Shown here piece by piece: positions 7,410-15,015 of a stretch of DNA of 64,000 nt. The number at the start of each line of letters is the position of its first letter. Positions within the stretch are counted from its first letter, which is position 1. The notes under the pieces are model-generated. The model was not told where the DNA came from, did no database searches, and saw nothing but the letters and a program-made list of their open reading frames with translations. The position numbers and the translations under genes are program-made. This DNA comes from Pseudomonadota bacterium (GTDB lineage Bacteria > Pseudomonadota > Alphaproteobacteria > Rhizobiales > Xanthobacteraceae), in NCBI GenBank assembly GCA_023451825.1, contig JAEXYA010000029.1, positions 124,001-188,000 on the forward strand, written 5' to 3'.

Positions 7410-9725
7410 TCAGAACGCGTAGCTGGCGCCGACCTTGAAGGTTCGGCCCGGGGCTGTGCGCAGCTCGATGGGATTGGCCATGGCGACGGCGGCCGTGGCC
7501 GTCGTGCCATAGGTCGTGGTGCCTGCGAAGGACGGGAAGTAGCGGGTATCCGCGATGTTCAGCACCGCAGCACGCAGCGTCAGGCCCGGAGTCCATGACG
7601 GCGAGTAGTTCGCGATGGCGTCGAACACCACATAGGCATCCTGCCGATACAGTGTCGGCGAGCTACGCGCCAGGGCTGCGCCCGACCAGGTCGAGATCAG
7701 CTGCACATCGAGGCCATTCGGACGATCATTGTAGCGCAGGCCCAGCGTGCCGGAGAATGGCGTCGTGGCATCGAACGGCGTTTCGGCACTGGTTGCAGAG
7801 ACTTTCTGAGTGCCCTGCGTATAGGCCATGGAGAGATTGGTGCTCCAGTAATCGTTGAAGCGATACTCGCCGGCGAATTCGACACCCCAGAGATTCACCT
7901 TGGACAGGTTTTGGTAGGTGTAATCGAAGATACCGGGATAGTTGACGCTCGGCACCTCGACGAAACTCTGGATGAAGTCGGTATAGTCCGCCTTGAACAG
8001 GGTGGCGGAGAAGAAGCCCTGGTTGAACTGGCCGCGCAGGCCGATCTCGTAGCTCTTCACCTCTTCCGGGCGCAGGTTCGGCGCCGGGATCAAATCGCTA
8101 TTGCCGCCGCCGCCACCCGGCAATGACGTGAACAGCTGCTGCGCGGTCGGCATCTTGAAGCCTTCGGCATAGCGGCCGACCACCGAGAAATTCTCGTCAA
8201 GCTTGAACACCGAGCCGAATTGCTTGAGCAATTTCTCGCTCTGGATATCACGCGGCTCCTTGCCGGCCACCGTGCGATAGAACGGATTGGGCCGCGGGTT
8301 CAACTCATAGGTCGCGTAGCGAAGGCCGGGCGTCAAAATCAGGCGGTTGTTGAACAGCGAGATTTCATCCTGGATATAGCCATCGACACGGGTCGTGGTG
8401 GCATCCGCGAAATTGAAGCCGCCGGCATTGGCGACGGTCACCACGCCGGTATTGAGGTTCGTGGTCGTATCGCGGCGCTGATAGTCGGTCTCGGCCCTGC
8501 TTGCAGCGAGACCATAGGTCAGCACATGGCGGGCGAAAGGCGTGTTGAAGGATGAATTGAGCTGCAGGTCGCCTTCGGTGAACTGCTCCTTGTAGTTCAG
8601 GAGATAATCGAGCCGATCGAACTGCCCGTTGGCGAGCTGACGGTTGCGAACACCGGTGAAGTCACGCTCCTGATAGGACTGCGACACCTGCCAGCGCACC
8701 TGGTCGATCCAGCCGAGATTGGGCGTGTATTTGTGTGCCAGCGTGTAACGCTCGCGGCTCTGGATCTGGTTGCGGATATAGCTGAGATTGCGGATGCCGC
8801 TGGCGAGGCCGAGATCGTGGCGCTGATCGACCACCGCATTCTTGTTCAGGAATTCGGCGGTGAACTTCACCTCGTTCTGGTTGTCGGGCGTCCATACCAG
8901 CTTGTTCAACACGCTGACATCGTCGCCATCAAGCGGATTGAGCTGGTTGCAGCGGATCGCTTCCGCCGGCCGCGGGCAGCCATAGATGCCGCCATCGGCG
9001 CGCGCCTTGGACAGCGTGCCTTCGCTATAGCTGCGCTGCGAGGCACTGATCATCGCGGCGAAATCGCCGAAGCGGAAGGCGGTGGTGCCGGTCTTCACCC
9101 AGCTCTTGTCGTAGGAATCGAACGACGTATCGAGCTGGCCGCCGAAATTGCGGCCCTTGAGATAGTCCTCGGGATCCTTGGTGACGAAAGCGACCACGCC
9201 GCCCAGCGCGTCGGCGCCCCACATCACGCCAGCCGGGCCACGGATGATTTCCACGGCCTTCAGATTCGACATGTCGATGAAGTCACGATTGCCGTCGGTG
9301 ATGCCTTCGATCACGCGGGTGCCGTCCACCAGCATCTGCACGCGATTGTTCGACACGCCGCGGATGGTGAAGCCAGCCATATTCCCGAATGGATCGGTGG
9401 ACGAAGTGATCTTAGCGACGGAGATACCCGGCTCGTAGCGCACGAGATCCTGCACGTCGCGGACCATCCGTTCGTCCAGCTCCTTGCGACCGATCACGGT
9501 GACGTTCTGCGGCAGGTTCAAAGTCTGGCGGGCATTACGGTCGGCATAGACGCTGACCTCATCCAGCATGACACCGTAAGCGGCTGCGATCCGTTCCGCC
9601 GCCTGCTGGCGCTTCTGCTCTTCGGTGCTCTGCGCATAAGCGGTGCCGGCGAGCATCCACGGCAGTGTAATGGCGAGTAGCGCGGTCCCGCGCCTGGTGT
9701 TCTGCGCGGCGTTCCTGGTCTTCAT
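7410..9725 (-). CDS. TonB-dependent outer membrane receptor (haemoglobin/haem receptor family)
   Basis: A 771-residue outer membrane receptor. The signal peptide runs to about residue 32 (LLAITLPWMLAGTAYAQ). The plug domain follows (NVTVIGRKELDERMV, then MAGFTIRGVSNNRVQMLVDG and IIRGPAGVMWGADALGG), then the 22-strand barrel ending in the aromatic C-terminus KVGASYAF. It resembles the HmuR/HemR haem receptor group: FKMPTAQQLF and PNLRPEE correspond to the FRAP and NPNL boxes, but no histidine lies between them. An ATG seven codons upstream (9746) is possible. The ATG at 9725 is preferred because it directly starts the signal peptide and has GGGGG just upstream. Neighbours suggest iron or haem uptake. 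Confidence 0.92.
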   Translation of the reverse strand: MKTRNAAQNTRRGTALLAITLPWMLAGTAYAQSTEEQKRQQAAERIAAAYGVMLDEVSVYADRNARQTLNLPQNVTVIGRKELDERMVRDVQDLVRYEPGISVAKITSSTDPFGNMAGFTIRGVSNNRVQMLVDGTRVIEGITDGNRDFIDMSNLKAVEIIRGPAGVMWGADALGGVVAFVTKDPEDYLKGRNFGGQLDTSFDSYDKSWVKTGTTAFRFGDFAAMISASQRSYSEGTLSKARADGGIYGCPRPAEAIRCNQLNPLDGDDVSVLNKLVWTPDNQNEVKFTAEFLNKNAVVDQRHDLGLASGIRNLSYIRNQIQSRERYTLAHKYTPNLGWIDQVRWQVSQSYQERDFTGVRNRQLANGQFDRLDYLLNYKEQFTEGDLQLNSSFNTPFARHVLTYGLAASRAETDYQRRDTTTNLNTGVVTVANAGGFNFADATTTRVDGYIQDEISLFNNRLILTPGLRYATYELNPRPNPFYRTVAGKEPRDIQSEKLLKQFGSVFKLDENFSVVGRYAEGFKMPTAQQLFTSLPGGGGGNSDLIPAPNLRPEEVKSYEIGLRGQFNQGFFSATLFKADYTDFIQSFVEVPSVNYPGIFDYTYQNLSKVNLWGVEFAGEYRFNDYWSTNLSMAYTQGTQKVSATSAETPFDATTPFSGTLGLRYNDRPNGLDVQLISTWSGAALARSSPTLYRQDAYVVFDAIANYSPSWTPGLTLRAAVLNIADTRYFPSFAGTTTYGTTATAAVAMANPIELRTAPGRTFKVGASYAF

Positions 9726-9746
9726 GTAGCCCCCGACGACAATCAA

Positions 9747-9861
9747 GTATTGGTCGCAGGGGTTTTCTTAATAAGCTTTCATATAGTCAAATATATCACC
9801 TCAATATTGACCAACATCAAACACATGCGGAGCAAGAATACATATAACTACTTATCTATAC
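9747..9861 (-). promoter_or_regulatory. AT-rich control region of the TonB receptor gene
   Basis: A markedly AT-rich gap in a GC-rich window. It contains the perfect palindrome TCAATATTGA at 9801-9810 and several TATA-like stretches. This is where an iron-responsive regulator (Irr, RirA or Fur family) and a promoter would be expected, but I see no clean Irr box (TTTAGAA-N3-TTCTAAA). Confidence 0.4.
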
Positions 9862-10770
9862 TTAGTCTCGCTCTAAAGTCTCCGCCGGCTTGCGGCGGGC
9901 ATTCGCGATCATTTCCGCCATTTTCGGCGGTACGATTTCCGGCTCGGGCTCATCGAGGCGAAACACCGCATCGGCGATCCCCGCCATTGGCGCAGCGTCG
10001 TGATGATCATTTGCGGTCGGCAACAACACGCCGATCTCGGACACGCCGAGATCGCGCAATTGATACGGCGTGCCGTGGCCGTATTCGAGATGGCCGCGAC
10101 CGATGATTCCGATCACCACCGGCGGAGTAGCGACATCCAGCGCTCTGGCGATGTTGCACGCGAAGGCGCGATCCCATGTCTGCTGCGCGCGAATGAAGCG
10201 ATCGGAAACGGCGGACACATCGACCTCGCCCGTCACCGGGCGATCGAAGCGGAGCCCTGCAAGATAGCGGCGATAGGCCAATGTCGCGGGTGCGGACGGT
10301 GTCAGGCCGTCGCGCTCGTCCTCCGGCACGGCATCCCAACCTTCCTTGCCGACGCGCGTCACCAGCGGGCGGTGACAATTCAGCGCCAGCATCGGCACGC
10401 GGTGCTGACGGCAGAAATGAAACAGCGGAAGATAGAGTTCGGCCGCAAAACCCCAAGCGGTCTCCCACTCCACTTTCGCCAGGAACGCCGCGGTGCTGAG
10501 CCCGCCTTCGATCCATTCATCGAGCACCGGCTGAACCCGGCGCGGAAACATCTCGAAGCCGACCGCGATATTCGGTTGCAAGAAGCGCAGCACGGTGGCG
10601 ACATGCAACTGCCAGCGATGGATCTCCGGCACGGTGTGCGTTTCGCCGAGCAACACGACCTGCCTGGTCGCCATCGCCGTCAGCAATTCGCGCTCGTCGC
10701 GGATGCGGCCGTCGGCGGGATCGAGCCAACTGGCGCGCGGATGGGCGAACTGCCCCTTGGCATCGCCCAT
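9862..10770 (-). CDS. ChaN-like haem-binding uptake protein (Tiki/EreA-ChaN superfamily)
   Basis: A 302-residue protein of the ChaN haem-binding family. Family motifs are VVLLGETHTVPEIHRWQ near the N-terminus, GFEMFPRRVQPVLDEW, ALNCHRPLVTRVGKEGW and the C-terminal IGIIGRGHLEYGHG. Known members bind haem cofacially, often as a dimer. Unlike the classical ChaN lipoprotein, no lipobox or signal peptide is visible at this N-terminus (MGDAKGQFAHPRAS), so it may be cytoplasmic. The start overlaps the stop of the upstream gene by one base (TGATG), showing translational coupling. A TTG one codon earlier (10773) is an alternative start. Confidence 0.87.
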   Translation of the reverse strand: MGDAKGQFAHPRASWLDPADGRIRDERELLTAMATRQVVLLGETHTVPEIHRWQLHVATVLRFLQPNIAVGFEMFPRRVQPVLDEWIEGGLSTAAFLAKVEWETAWGFAAELYLPLFHFCRQHRVPMLALNCHRPLVTRVGKEGWDAVPEDERDGLTPSAPATLAYRRYLAGLRFDRPVTGEVDVSAVSDRFIRAQQTWDRAFACNIARALDVATPPVVIGIIGRGHLEYGHGTPYQLRDLGVSEIGVLLPTANDHHDAAPMAGIADAVFRLDEPEPEIVPPKMAEMIANARRKPAETLERD

Positions 10771-11498
10771 CAAGCCGCTCCGAACGCGCCGGCAGGTCCG
10801 CGCAGGAACAGGCCGAGCGACATATCATTCGCGCCGATCGCCGTCAGTTCAACGGTGCCATCAGCTGAAGGCGCGCTCCGCTGCCAGTGCTTCACGTCAC
10901 CGCCACGCAGATGGAGATGGAAGTCTGACGTGATGATATTGACGAAGCCCATCGCCGGATTGATCTCGGGCACCAGCCCGCGCCAGCGCTGGGTGACGCC
11001 GGGCCGCTGCATCTCGACGGTGATCTCGGCTTCCGCCTCGCGCGCCGCTTTCAGCGGTTGCATACCGGCATCGTCCGCATCGAGCTTTGCAGGCTCATCG
11101 CCGCCGGCGGGTTTTGGTAACGGCGGCTGGGCGGCGCCTTCGAAAATCTTCAAGCCAGCATCAAACGGCTCGGCGCCTTCGAGCCCGACCACACTGAAAA
11201 TGATCTTCTCGGCGTCATCCTGAAACTCGATGCGCGGCAGCACCTTGCCCTTCATCTGGCTGGAATAATCGACAACCGCCGCCGACACCCGGCTGATATC
11301 GATCTCGCTGTCATGCGCCTTGCCCATGGTGAACAGCATATTGCCATCGCGCTCGACACGCTCCACCACGCCGATGCGTTCGAGCACCACGCCCTCGTCG
11401 CGCACCGCGATCATGATCCGTCCGAGCAGAGGCACGCGGCGAAACACGTCGAAAGGTTCGGCCGCCAGACGGCGCCGCAGGGTTTGGTCTTCACTCAT
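10770..11498 (-). CDS. Unknown protein coupled to the haem uptake genes
   Basis: A 242-residue soluble protein I cannot place firmly. It has two similar-looking halves (about residues 30-115 and 150-240) joined by a Pro/Ala/Asp-rich linker (AAQPPLPKPAGGDEPAKL). The pattern KVLPRIEFQDDAEKIIFSVV in the first half and NPAMGFVNIITSDFHLHLRG in the second faintly recalls the duplicated HemS/ChuX-type cytosolic haem-handling fold; this is a weak impression. Its stop overlaps the start of the chaN-like gene, so the two are made together, which supports a role in haem or iron handling. It is the first gene of that pair. Confidence 0.8.
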   Translation of the reverse strand: MSEDQTLRRRLAAEPFDVFRRVPLLGRIMIAVRDEGVVLERIGVVERVERDGNMLFTMGKAHDSEIDISRVSAAVVDYSSQMKGKVLPRIEFQDDAEKIIFSVVGLEGAEPFDAGLKIFEGAAQPPLPKPAGGDEPAKLDADDAGMQPLKAAREAEAEITVEMQRPGVTQRWRGLVPEINPAMGFVNIITSDFHLHLRGGDVKHWQRSAPSADGTVELTAIGANDMSLGLFLRGPAGAFGAA

Positions 11499-11598
11499 GG
11501 TTTGCTCAGCCCATCAACACGCAAAATCTGCCGCGTGTTTGCAACAAGCATCACGATGCGTCCACGCGCGGCGGCGGGAATCCGGTCGTGTTGAATGA

Positions 11599-11626
11599 AT
11601 TCCAATTTGGAGATTCGATTTGGAAT
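11599..11626. promoter_or_regulatory. Inverted repeat upstream of the haem-associated operon
   Basis: ATTCCAA (11599-11605) and TTGGAAT (11620-11626) are perfect inverted arms separated by 14 bases, with a second ATTTGGA inside. It lies 101 bp upstream of the gene starting at 11498 and 221 bp upstream of the Bug gene on the other strand. It could be an operator for either; no regulator is assigned. Confidence 0.35.
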
Positions 11627-11843
11627 AAAGATAACAAATCAACCTGACGCTTCACCAGAACAATGGATGTCGTGCGCCGATGCAAAACGGAGCCGTTTGC
11701 GCCACGCCGCCGGCGCTTGTCCGCACGCATGGCGCTCGCTAGCCTCCGGTTGTGGAGATCGCGGCAAGAGACCGCGACTGCACACGCTCTCGCACCGCAA
11801 CACAGGGCGCGGGCGGAAATAAGAAAAACAAACAGGGAGGACT

Positions 11844-12827
11844 ATGATGAGCAAGGCGATTACGCGTCGAACGTCTCTGATCCTCGGTGCATCCGCACTC
11901 TTCGCACCGCAATTACTCCGCGCCCAGACGGCATTGCCCGACAAACCGATCCGGCTTCTGGTCGGCTTTCCCGCCGGCGGCGGCACCGACGTGATGGCGC
12001 GGCTGATTGCCGAACCGCTGCGGCAACGCACCGGGCGCAATATTGTCATCGAGAACAAGGTCGGTGCTTCCGGCACGGTGGCCGGCGCCACCCTCAAGGC
12101 CAGCCCAACCGATGGCAGCGTCATTTGCTACATGCCATCGGCCACCGTGATGCAGAAACTCTCGATGGTGAATGTACCATTCGATCCGCAGGCCGATATG
12201 GCGCCGATCACCTTGGCCGGTACATTGCAGACGGTCTATTGCGTGTCGCCGACCATCGGCGTGAACACGCTCGCGGAATATGTGGAGTGGCTGAAGAAGA
12301 ATCCGACGCGGGCGTCATTCGGCTCCACCGCGATGGGCTCGAGCACGCATTTCTTCGGCGTGATGCTGGGCAAGGCGGTCGGGCAGCCGCTCGAAGCGGT
12401 CGCCTATCGCGGCGCCGCGCCGCTGGTGTCGGACCTGCAGGGCGGACACATCACCGGCGGCTGCGGCTCGATCACCGACTTCATCGATCATCATCGCCAG
12501 GGCGTGGTGAAGATTTTGGTGACATCGGGAGCGCGACCGACGGCCTCCGCGCCCGAACTGCCCACCGGTGCGAGCCTTGGTTTTCCCAATCTTCAGCTAT
12601 CGGGCTGGTACGCGTTCTTCGCGCCGGCAGGGACGCCGCCGAACATCGTCGAGGCGTGGGGCAACGAGTTGCGACCGGTGCTGGAGCTACCGGAGATCAA
12701 GAAGCGGCTGGCCGAGTTGGGGCTTGAAGTCGAGACGTCGACGCCGAAGCAATTCACCGATCGGCTGAATGGCGACATGGTGCAGTGGCAGAAGGTGATC
12801 GACGCGGTGGGGTATAAGCCGACGTAA
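11844..12827 (+). CDS. Bug family (TctC-type) substrate-binding protein
   Basis: A 327-residue periplasmic binding protein of the Bug/tripartite tricarboxylate receptor family. It starts with a Tat-like signal (TRRTSLILGASALFAPQLLRA). Characteristic Bug segments are PIRLLVGFPAGGGTDVMARL, RNIVIENKVGASGTVAGA, YRGAAPLVSDLQGGHI and the C-terminal SGWYAFFAPAGTPPNIV. Ligands in the family are carboxylates, amino acids or aromatic acids; none can be inferred here. No tctA/tctB membrane genes are adjacent, so it is an orphan, as is common. Two ATGs follow GGGAGG; the second (11847) has the better spacing. Confidence 0.93.
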   Translation: MMSKAITRRTSLILGASALFAPQLLRAQTALPDKPIRLLVGFPAGGGTDVMARLIAEPLRQRTGRNIVIENKVGASGTVAGATLKASPTDGSVICYMPSATVMQKLSMVNVPFDPQADMAPITLAGTLQTVYCVSPTIGVNTLAEYVEWLKKNPTRASFGSTAMGSSTHFFGVMLGKAVGQPLEAVAYRGAAPLVSDLQGGHITGGCGSITDFIDHHRQGVVKILVTSGARPTASAPELPTGASLGFPNLQLSGWYAFFAPAGTPPNIVEAWGNELRPVLELPEIKKRLAELGLEVETSTPKQFTDRLNGDMVQWQKVIDAVGYKPT

Positions 12828-12855
12828 GGCGCACCGAGCCCGCGGCTCGGTCTTC

Positions 12856-13031
12856 TCCCTCCCCGGAGCGAAGCGACTGGGGAGGGTGGATTGAAGCGAG
12901 CGTTCAGCGAGCTTCAAGACGGGTGGGGTCTCTCCCCACGAAAGGACGGAGTGTGGGGAGACACCCCACCCGTCACTCGCTTCGCTCGTGCCACCCTCCC
13001 CACGGCGCCGCTTCGCGGCTTGGGGGAGGGA
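12856..13031. repeat. Intergenic palindromic repeat, copy 1
   Basis: A complex inverted-repeat element starting with tccctccccggagcgaagcg and ending with the complementary gcttgggggaggga. It contains several inner stems (for example gtgtggggagacaccccac). The first 35 bases are identical to the element at 19528-19687. It fills the gap between the convergent Bug and phyR genes. Confidence 0.75.
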
Positions 13032-13037
13032 AAGACT

Positions 13038-13832
13038 TTACGACGCCTTGGCGCGGTTCTTCGAATTGCGCTGGAAGAACAGCGCCTGGCTCGCCACCGC
13101 CGATACCATCGCAGGCTGGAACGGCTTCGAGATCAGGAAGGCCGGCTCCGGGCGCTCACCGGTGAGGAAGCGCTCGGGATAGGCCGTGATAAACACCACC
13201 GGCACCTGGAAGGTGCGCAGCAGCTCGTTCACCGCATCGAGGCCGGACGAACCATCAGCGAGCTGAATGTCGGCAAGGATCAGGCCGGGCTTCTTGTTCT
13301 GCGCCAGCGCGATCGCATCCGCATGGGTGCGGGCAACGCCGATGACATTGTGGCCGAGATTCTTCACCAGGCTTTCGAGATCCATCGCGATGAATGTCTC
13401 ATCTTCGATGATGAGAACATCGGTCGCGATCTCGGCTGCCATTTCGCGGCCGGCGGTGTCGGCAAGACCGCGCACTTCGGCGACATCGGCGTCGAGCACG
13501 AAAGCGACTTCCTCTTCCGAGAAACCTTCGAGCGAGAGCAGCAGGAAGGCCTGACGCGGCAGCGGCGTGATGTTGGAAATCCGCTTCTCCGACGCCTGCA
13601 CCGGCACGATTTCGGCATCGTCATTCATCGACACCGAATTCCAGATCTGCGTGAACAGACGGAACAGGCCGGCGCGCGCGCCATGGCGTTCGTCAAGCAG
13701 CGATCCATCCTGCAGCAGCGCTTCCAGCATGGCGCCGACATAGGCGTCGCCGGATGCCTGGTTGCCCGTGAGCGCACGGGCATAGCGCCGCAACAGCGGC
13801 AAGTGTTCAGCAACGAGCTGTGATCGGGACAT
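13038..13832 (-). CDS. phyR: PhyR general stress response regulator
   Basis: A 264-residue PhyR. The N-terminal half (about 1-130) mimics an ECF sigma factor (region 2-like HLPLLRRYARALTG, region 4-like PRQAFLLLSLEGFSEEEVAF) and the C-terminal half is a receiver domain with the phosphoacceptor Asp188 (LILADIQLADGSSG), acidic pair (VLIIEDETF) and conserved Lys (FLISKPFQP). On phosphorylation the sigma-like domain captures the anti-sigma NepR, freeing EcfG. It lies divergently to nepR-ecfG, the standard arrangement. The ATG at 13832 is preferred over the GTG at 13838 because GGAG sits five bases before the ATG. Confidence 0.97.
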   Translation of the reverse strand: MSRSQLVAEHLPLLRRYARALTGNQASGDAYVGAMLEALLQDGSLLDERHGARAGLFRLFTQIWNSVSMNDDAEIVPVQASEKRISNITPLPRQAFLLLSLEGFSEEEVAFVLDADVAEVRGLADTAGREMAAEIATDVLIIEDETFIAMDLESLVKNLGHNVIGVARTHADAIALAQNKKPGLILADIQLADGSSGLDAVNELLRTFQVPVVFITAYPERFLTGERPEPAFLISKPFQPAMVSAVASQALFFQRNSKNRAKAS

Positions 13833-13919
13833 CCCCACTCCAATCCTGTTCTTGCGCGGTCCTTGCCGTTACGCGGTCAAGGGGTACCGGCACGCGCCCC
13901 GGCGCCTGATATGACAGAA

Positions 13920-13944
13920 TACGCGGCCCCCGGAGAAAAGTTCC
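13920..13944 (-). promoter_or_regulatory. Sigma-EcfG promoter candidate for phyR
   Basis: On the minus strand GGAAC (13944-13940), 16 bases, then CGTA (13923-13920), one base off CGTT. It lies about 90 bp upstream of the phyR start, consistent with autoregulation of the circuit. Confidence 0.6.
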
Positions 13945-13952
13945 ATCGTCCC

Positions 13953-13977
13953 GGAACTTTCACCGGCGCTCCGCATT
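13953..13977 (+). promoter_or_regulatory. Sigma-EcfG promoter candidate for nepR-ecfG
   Basis: GGAAC (13953-13957), 16 bases, then CATT (13974-13977), one base off CGTT. Transcription would start near 13984, about 75 nt before nepR. Its -35 box is only eight bases from that of the divergent phyR candidate. Confidence 0.6.
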
Positions 13978-14057
13978 AGAAATGACAAGAAACGCCGCAA
14001 AGGCTTCAAAAATCAAGAAAATTTCTCAAATCCAGGGGCTTCGAGACTCTGGGGAAT

Positions 14058-14276
14058 GTGGAACGGGTCATGAAAGATGTGAAGCCTAAGGGCGGATTGA
14101 ACGCCGAAATCCAGTCCCGGATCGGGCATCAGCTTCGTGCGATGTATGACGATGTCGTGCGCCAAGGGGTGCCAGACCGGTTCGCCGATATGATCCGCAA
14201 ACTGGATGGGGCGGAGGCTCAGGCCCAGCTCGCCAGCGAGACTGGTGCGGCGGCCAAAACCGAAGGAGGGGAATAA
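14058..14276 (+). CDS. nepR: NepR anti-sigma factor
   Basis: A 72-residue anti-sigma factor that holds EcfG inactive until phosphorylated PhyR displaces it. The core NepR helix region is clear: QSRIGHQLRAMYDDVVRQGV followed by PDRFADMIRKLD. The N- and C-terminal tails are variable, as is usual. The start is uncertain: GTG at 14058 or ATG at 14070, four codons later; both leave the core intact. The TAA stop shares its last base with the ecfG ATG (TAATG), so the anti-sigma and sigma factors are translationally coupled. Confidence 0.94.
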   Translation: MERVMKDVKPKGGLNAEIQSRIGHQLRAMYDDVVRQGVPDRFADMIRKLDGAEAQAQLASETGAAAKTEGGE

Positions 14277-14824
14277 TGCCTCTCACAGATTCACTTCGCG
14301 ACGATATTCTGGCGTCGGTCCCAAGCCTGCGCGCCTTCGCCATCTCGCTCTCGGGTAACGGCGATCGCGCCGACGACCTCGTGCAGGAAACCCTGCTGCG
14401 CGCGCTGGCGAATATCGACAGTTTTCAGGTCGGCTCCAATCTGCCGGCATGGCTGTTCACCATTCTGCGCAACCTGTTTCGCTCCGACTATCGCAAGCGT
14501 CGGCGCGAGGTGGAGGACGCCGATGGCAGCTATGCCAAGACGCTGAAGACCCAGCCGGCGCAGAATGCGCATCTGGAGTTCGAGGAGTTTCGCGGTGCGC
14601 TCGAGAAGCTGCCGCAGGACCAGCGCGAAGCGCTCATCCTAGTGGGCGCATCGGGCTTCTCCTATGAGGACGCAGCCACGATCTGCGGCTGCGCCGTCGG
14701 CACCATCAAGAGCCGCGTCAACCGCGCGCGCTCCAAGCTCAGCGCCCTGCTCTATGTGGATGGCGCGGAAGACTTCGGCCCGGACGATACAGTACGTGCC
14801 GTCATCGGCGGCTCGGGCGGCTAG
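14276..14824 (+). CDS. ecfG: EcfG-type ECF sigma factor (general stress)
   Basis: A 182-residue ECF sigma factor of the EcfG group. Region 2 (about residues 20-85) includes SGNGDRADDLVQETLLRALA and NLPAWLFTILRNLFRSDYRK. Region 4 (about 115-165) includes LPQDQREALILVGASGFSYE and the helix-turn-helix ICGCAVGTIKSRVNRARSKL. There is no C-terminal extension. It directs RNA polymerase to GGAAC-N16/17-CGTT promoters, and such sequences occur in this window at 3778 and in the phyR-nepR gap. It is coupled to nepR by a one-base overlap. Confidence 0.97.
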   Translation: MPLTDSLRDDILASVPSLRAFAISLSGNGDRADDLVQETLLRALANIDSFQVGSNLPAWLFTILRNLFRSDYRKRRREVEDADGSYAKTLKTQPAQNAHLEFEEFRGALEKLPQDQREALILVGASGFSYEDAATICGCAVGTIKSRVNRARSKLSALLYVDGAEDFGPDDTVRAVIGGSGG

Positions 14825-14850
14825 GTCCGAAGTTCAGTCCGATCAACTCC

Positions 14851-14879
14851 AAGCGGTCGCCTCAGGCGGCCGCTTTTTC
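14851..14879 (+). terminator. Rho-independent terminator after ecfG
   Basis: An 11-bp stem (aagcggtcgcc / ggcggccgctt, one wobble) with a TCA loop, followed by TTT-C-TTT. It lies 26 bp after the ecfG stop. Confidence 0.85.
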
Positions 14880-14893
14880 TTTGGATACACATA

Positions 14894-15000
14894 ACTGTCG
14901 TCGCCCGGCGTGACCGGGCGACCCGGTAAACGCTGGCGATCGAGATTGAATTTGAAAGCCGGTGTTGACTGGATTGCCCGCTTTCGCAGGTAATGACAGT
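14894..15000. repeat. Intergenic palindromic repeat (ACTGTC...GACAGT ends)
   Basis: Starts with actgtcgtcgcccggcg and ends with gtaatgacagt, with the inner hairpin tcgcccggcgtgaccgggcga. It resembles a repeat type I know from Bradyrhizobium intergenic regions. It lies between the ecfG terminator and the convergent kinase gene. Confidence 0.6.
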
Positions 15001-15015
15001 GAGTGAATACCGAAG

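Noticed and set aside
5608..7422. 604-codon plus-strand open frame
   Set aside because: It lies antisense to the ABC transporter gene, is rich in Arg/Gln/His without any family motif, and is a by-product of high GC.
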